Shown: positions 15,354 through 15,434 of the stretch, piece after piece | How positions within the stretch are numbered: the first letter of the stretch is position 1 | Layout: every line of letters starts with the position of its first letter | DNA from: Campylobacteraceae bacterium | Lineage (GTDB): Bacteria > Campylobacterota > Campylobacteria > Campylobacterales > Sulfurovaceae | NCBI GenBank assembly: GCA_026985495.1 | Contig: JALSQJ010000058.1 | Location: forward strand, 1-15,434 | Length of the DNA stretch: 15,434 bases | Reading direction: 5' to 3' | Position numbers and translations under genes: made by a program | The notes under the pieces: model-generated | The model's input: only the letters and a program-made list of their open reading frames with translations | Database searches by the model: none | What the model was told of the DNA's origin: nothing

Positions 15354-15434
15354 ATGGCTCAAAAAGCGATTAGAGAATATGACGCAAAGTCAATTTTAGC
15401 TCGACATTGGGATAAGTACTTTCCAGATTTTACT
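15354..15434 (+). CDS. aclB: ATP-citrate lyase subunit AclB, 5' end only
   Basis: ATP-citrate lyase splits citrate into acetyl-CoA and oxaloacetate with ATP and CoA, and is the key step of the reductive TCA cycle. Only 27 codons are in the window. The opening MAQKAIREYDAKSIL followed by HWDKYFPDF matches my memory of AclB N-termini (ATP-grasp part) from Sulfurimonas and Sulfurovum. The strong AAGGAG site supports a real start. The assignment rests on this short stretch, so the rest of the gene would settle it. Confidence 0.8.
   Translation, partial: MAQKAIREYDAKSILARHWDKYFPDFT

Overview
The window is an AT-rich chromosomal segment from a chemolithoautotrophic member of the Campylobacterota (Sulfurimonas/Sulfurovum-like). 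Three things support this. The right edge carries the start of an ATP-citrate lyase subunit gene, the key enzyme of the reductive TCA cycle. It also has an aminofutalosine-pathway menaquinone gene (mqnE), and a free-standing atpE whose product has the N-terminal signal-like extension I associate with this phylum. The species cannot be fixed from the sequence alone. No insertion sequence, phage gene or CRISPR array is visible.

Layout. Positions 1-6135 hold a tight plus-strand operon: lptD (5' end missing), an MCE/MlaD-type lipid-transport protein with a barrel-like C-terminus, a phosphoribosyltransferase-like protein, and pnp. Gaps are 2 nt or 1-nt overlaps, and the operon ends in a strong intrinsic terminator. 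Positions 6234-6732 form an atpE unit with its own promoter and an unusually structured leader of about 135 nt. tRNA-Leu(GAG) follows at 6796-6880.

Positions 7017-9345 are a minus-strand cluster: two paralogous exported rhodanese-like proteins on either side of a membrane-anchored LysM protein. A divergent plus-strand gene (DUF5718-like) then meets a minus-strand NlpC/P60 hydrolase tail to tail with overlapping stop codons. Positions 10933-12963 hold mqnE, a purine-type phosphoribosyltransferase (8-nt overlap) and a small membrane protein. A minus-strand thioredoxin-fold lipoprotein follows. Then come pabA/trpG with a polytopic membrane protein, and finally the first 27 codons of aclB.

Functionally, the left part serves envelope biogenesis (LPS export, lipid transport) and RNA turnover. 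The centre serves energy conversion and a periplasmic cysteine/sulfur and cell-wall cluster. The right part serves menaquinone and folate/tryptophan synthesis and carbon fixation. The points most worth a second look are the atpE leader RNA, the asymmetric rhodanese pair around the LysM protein, and the MCE-barrel fusion.
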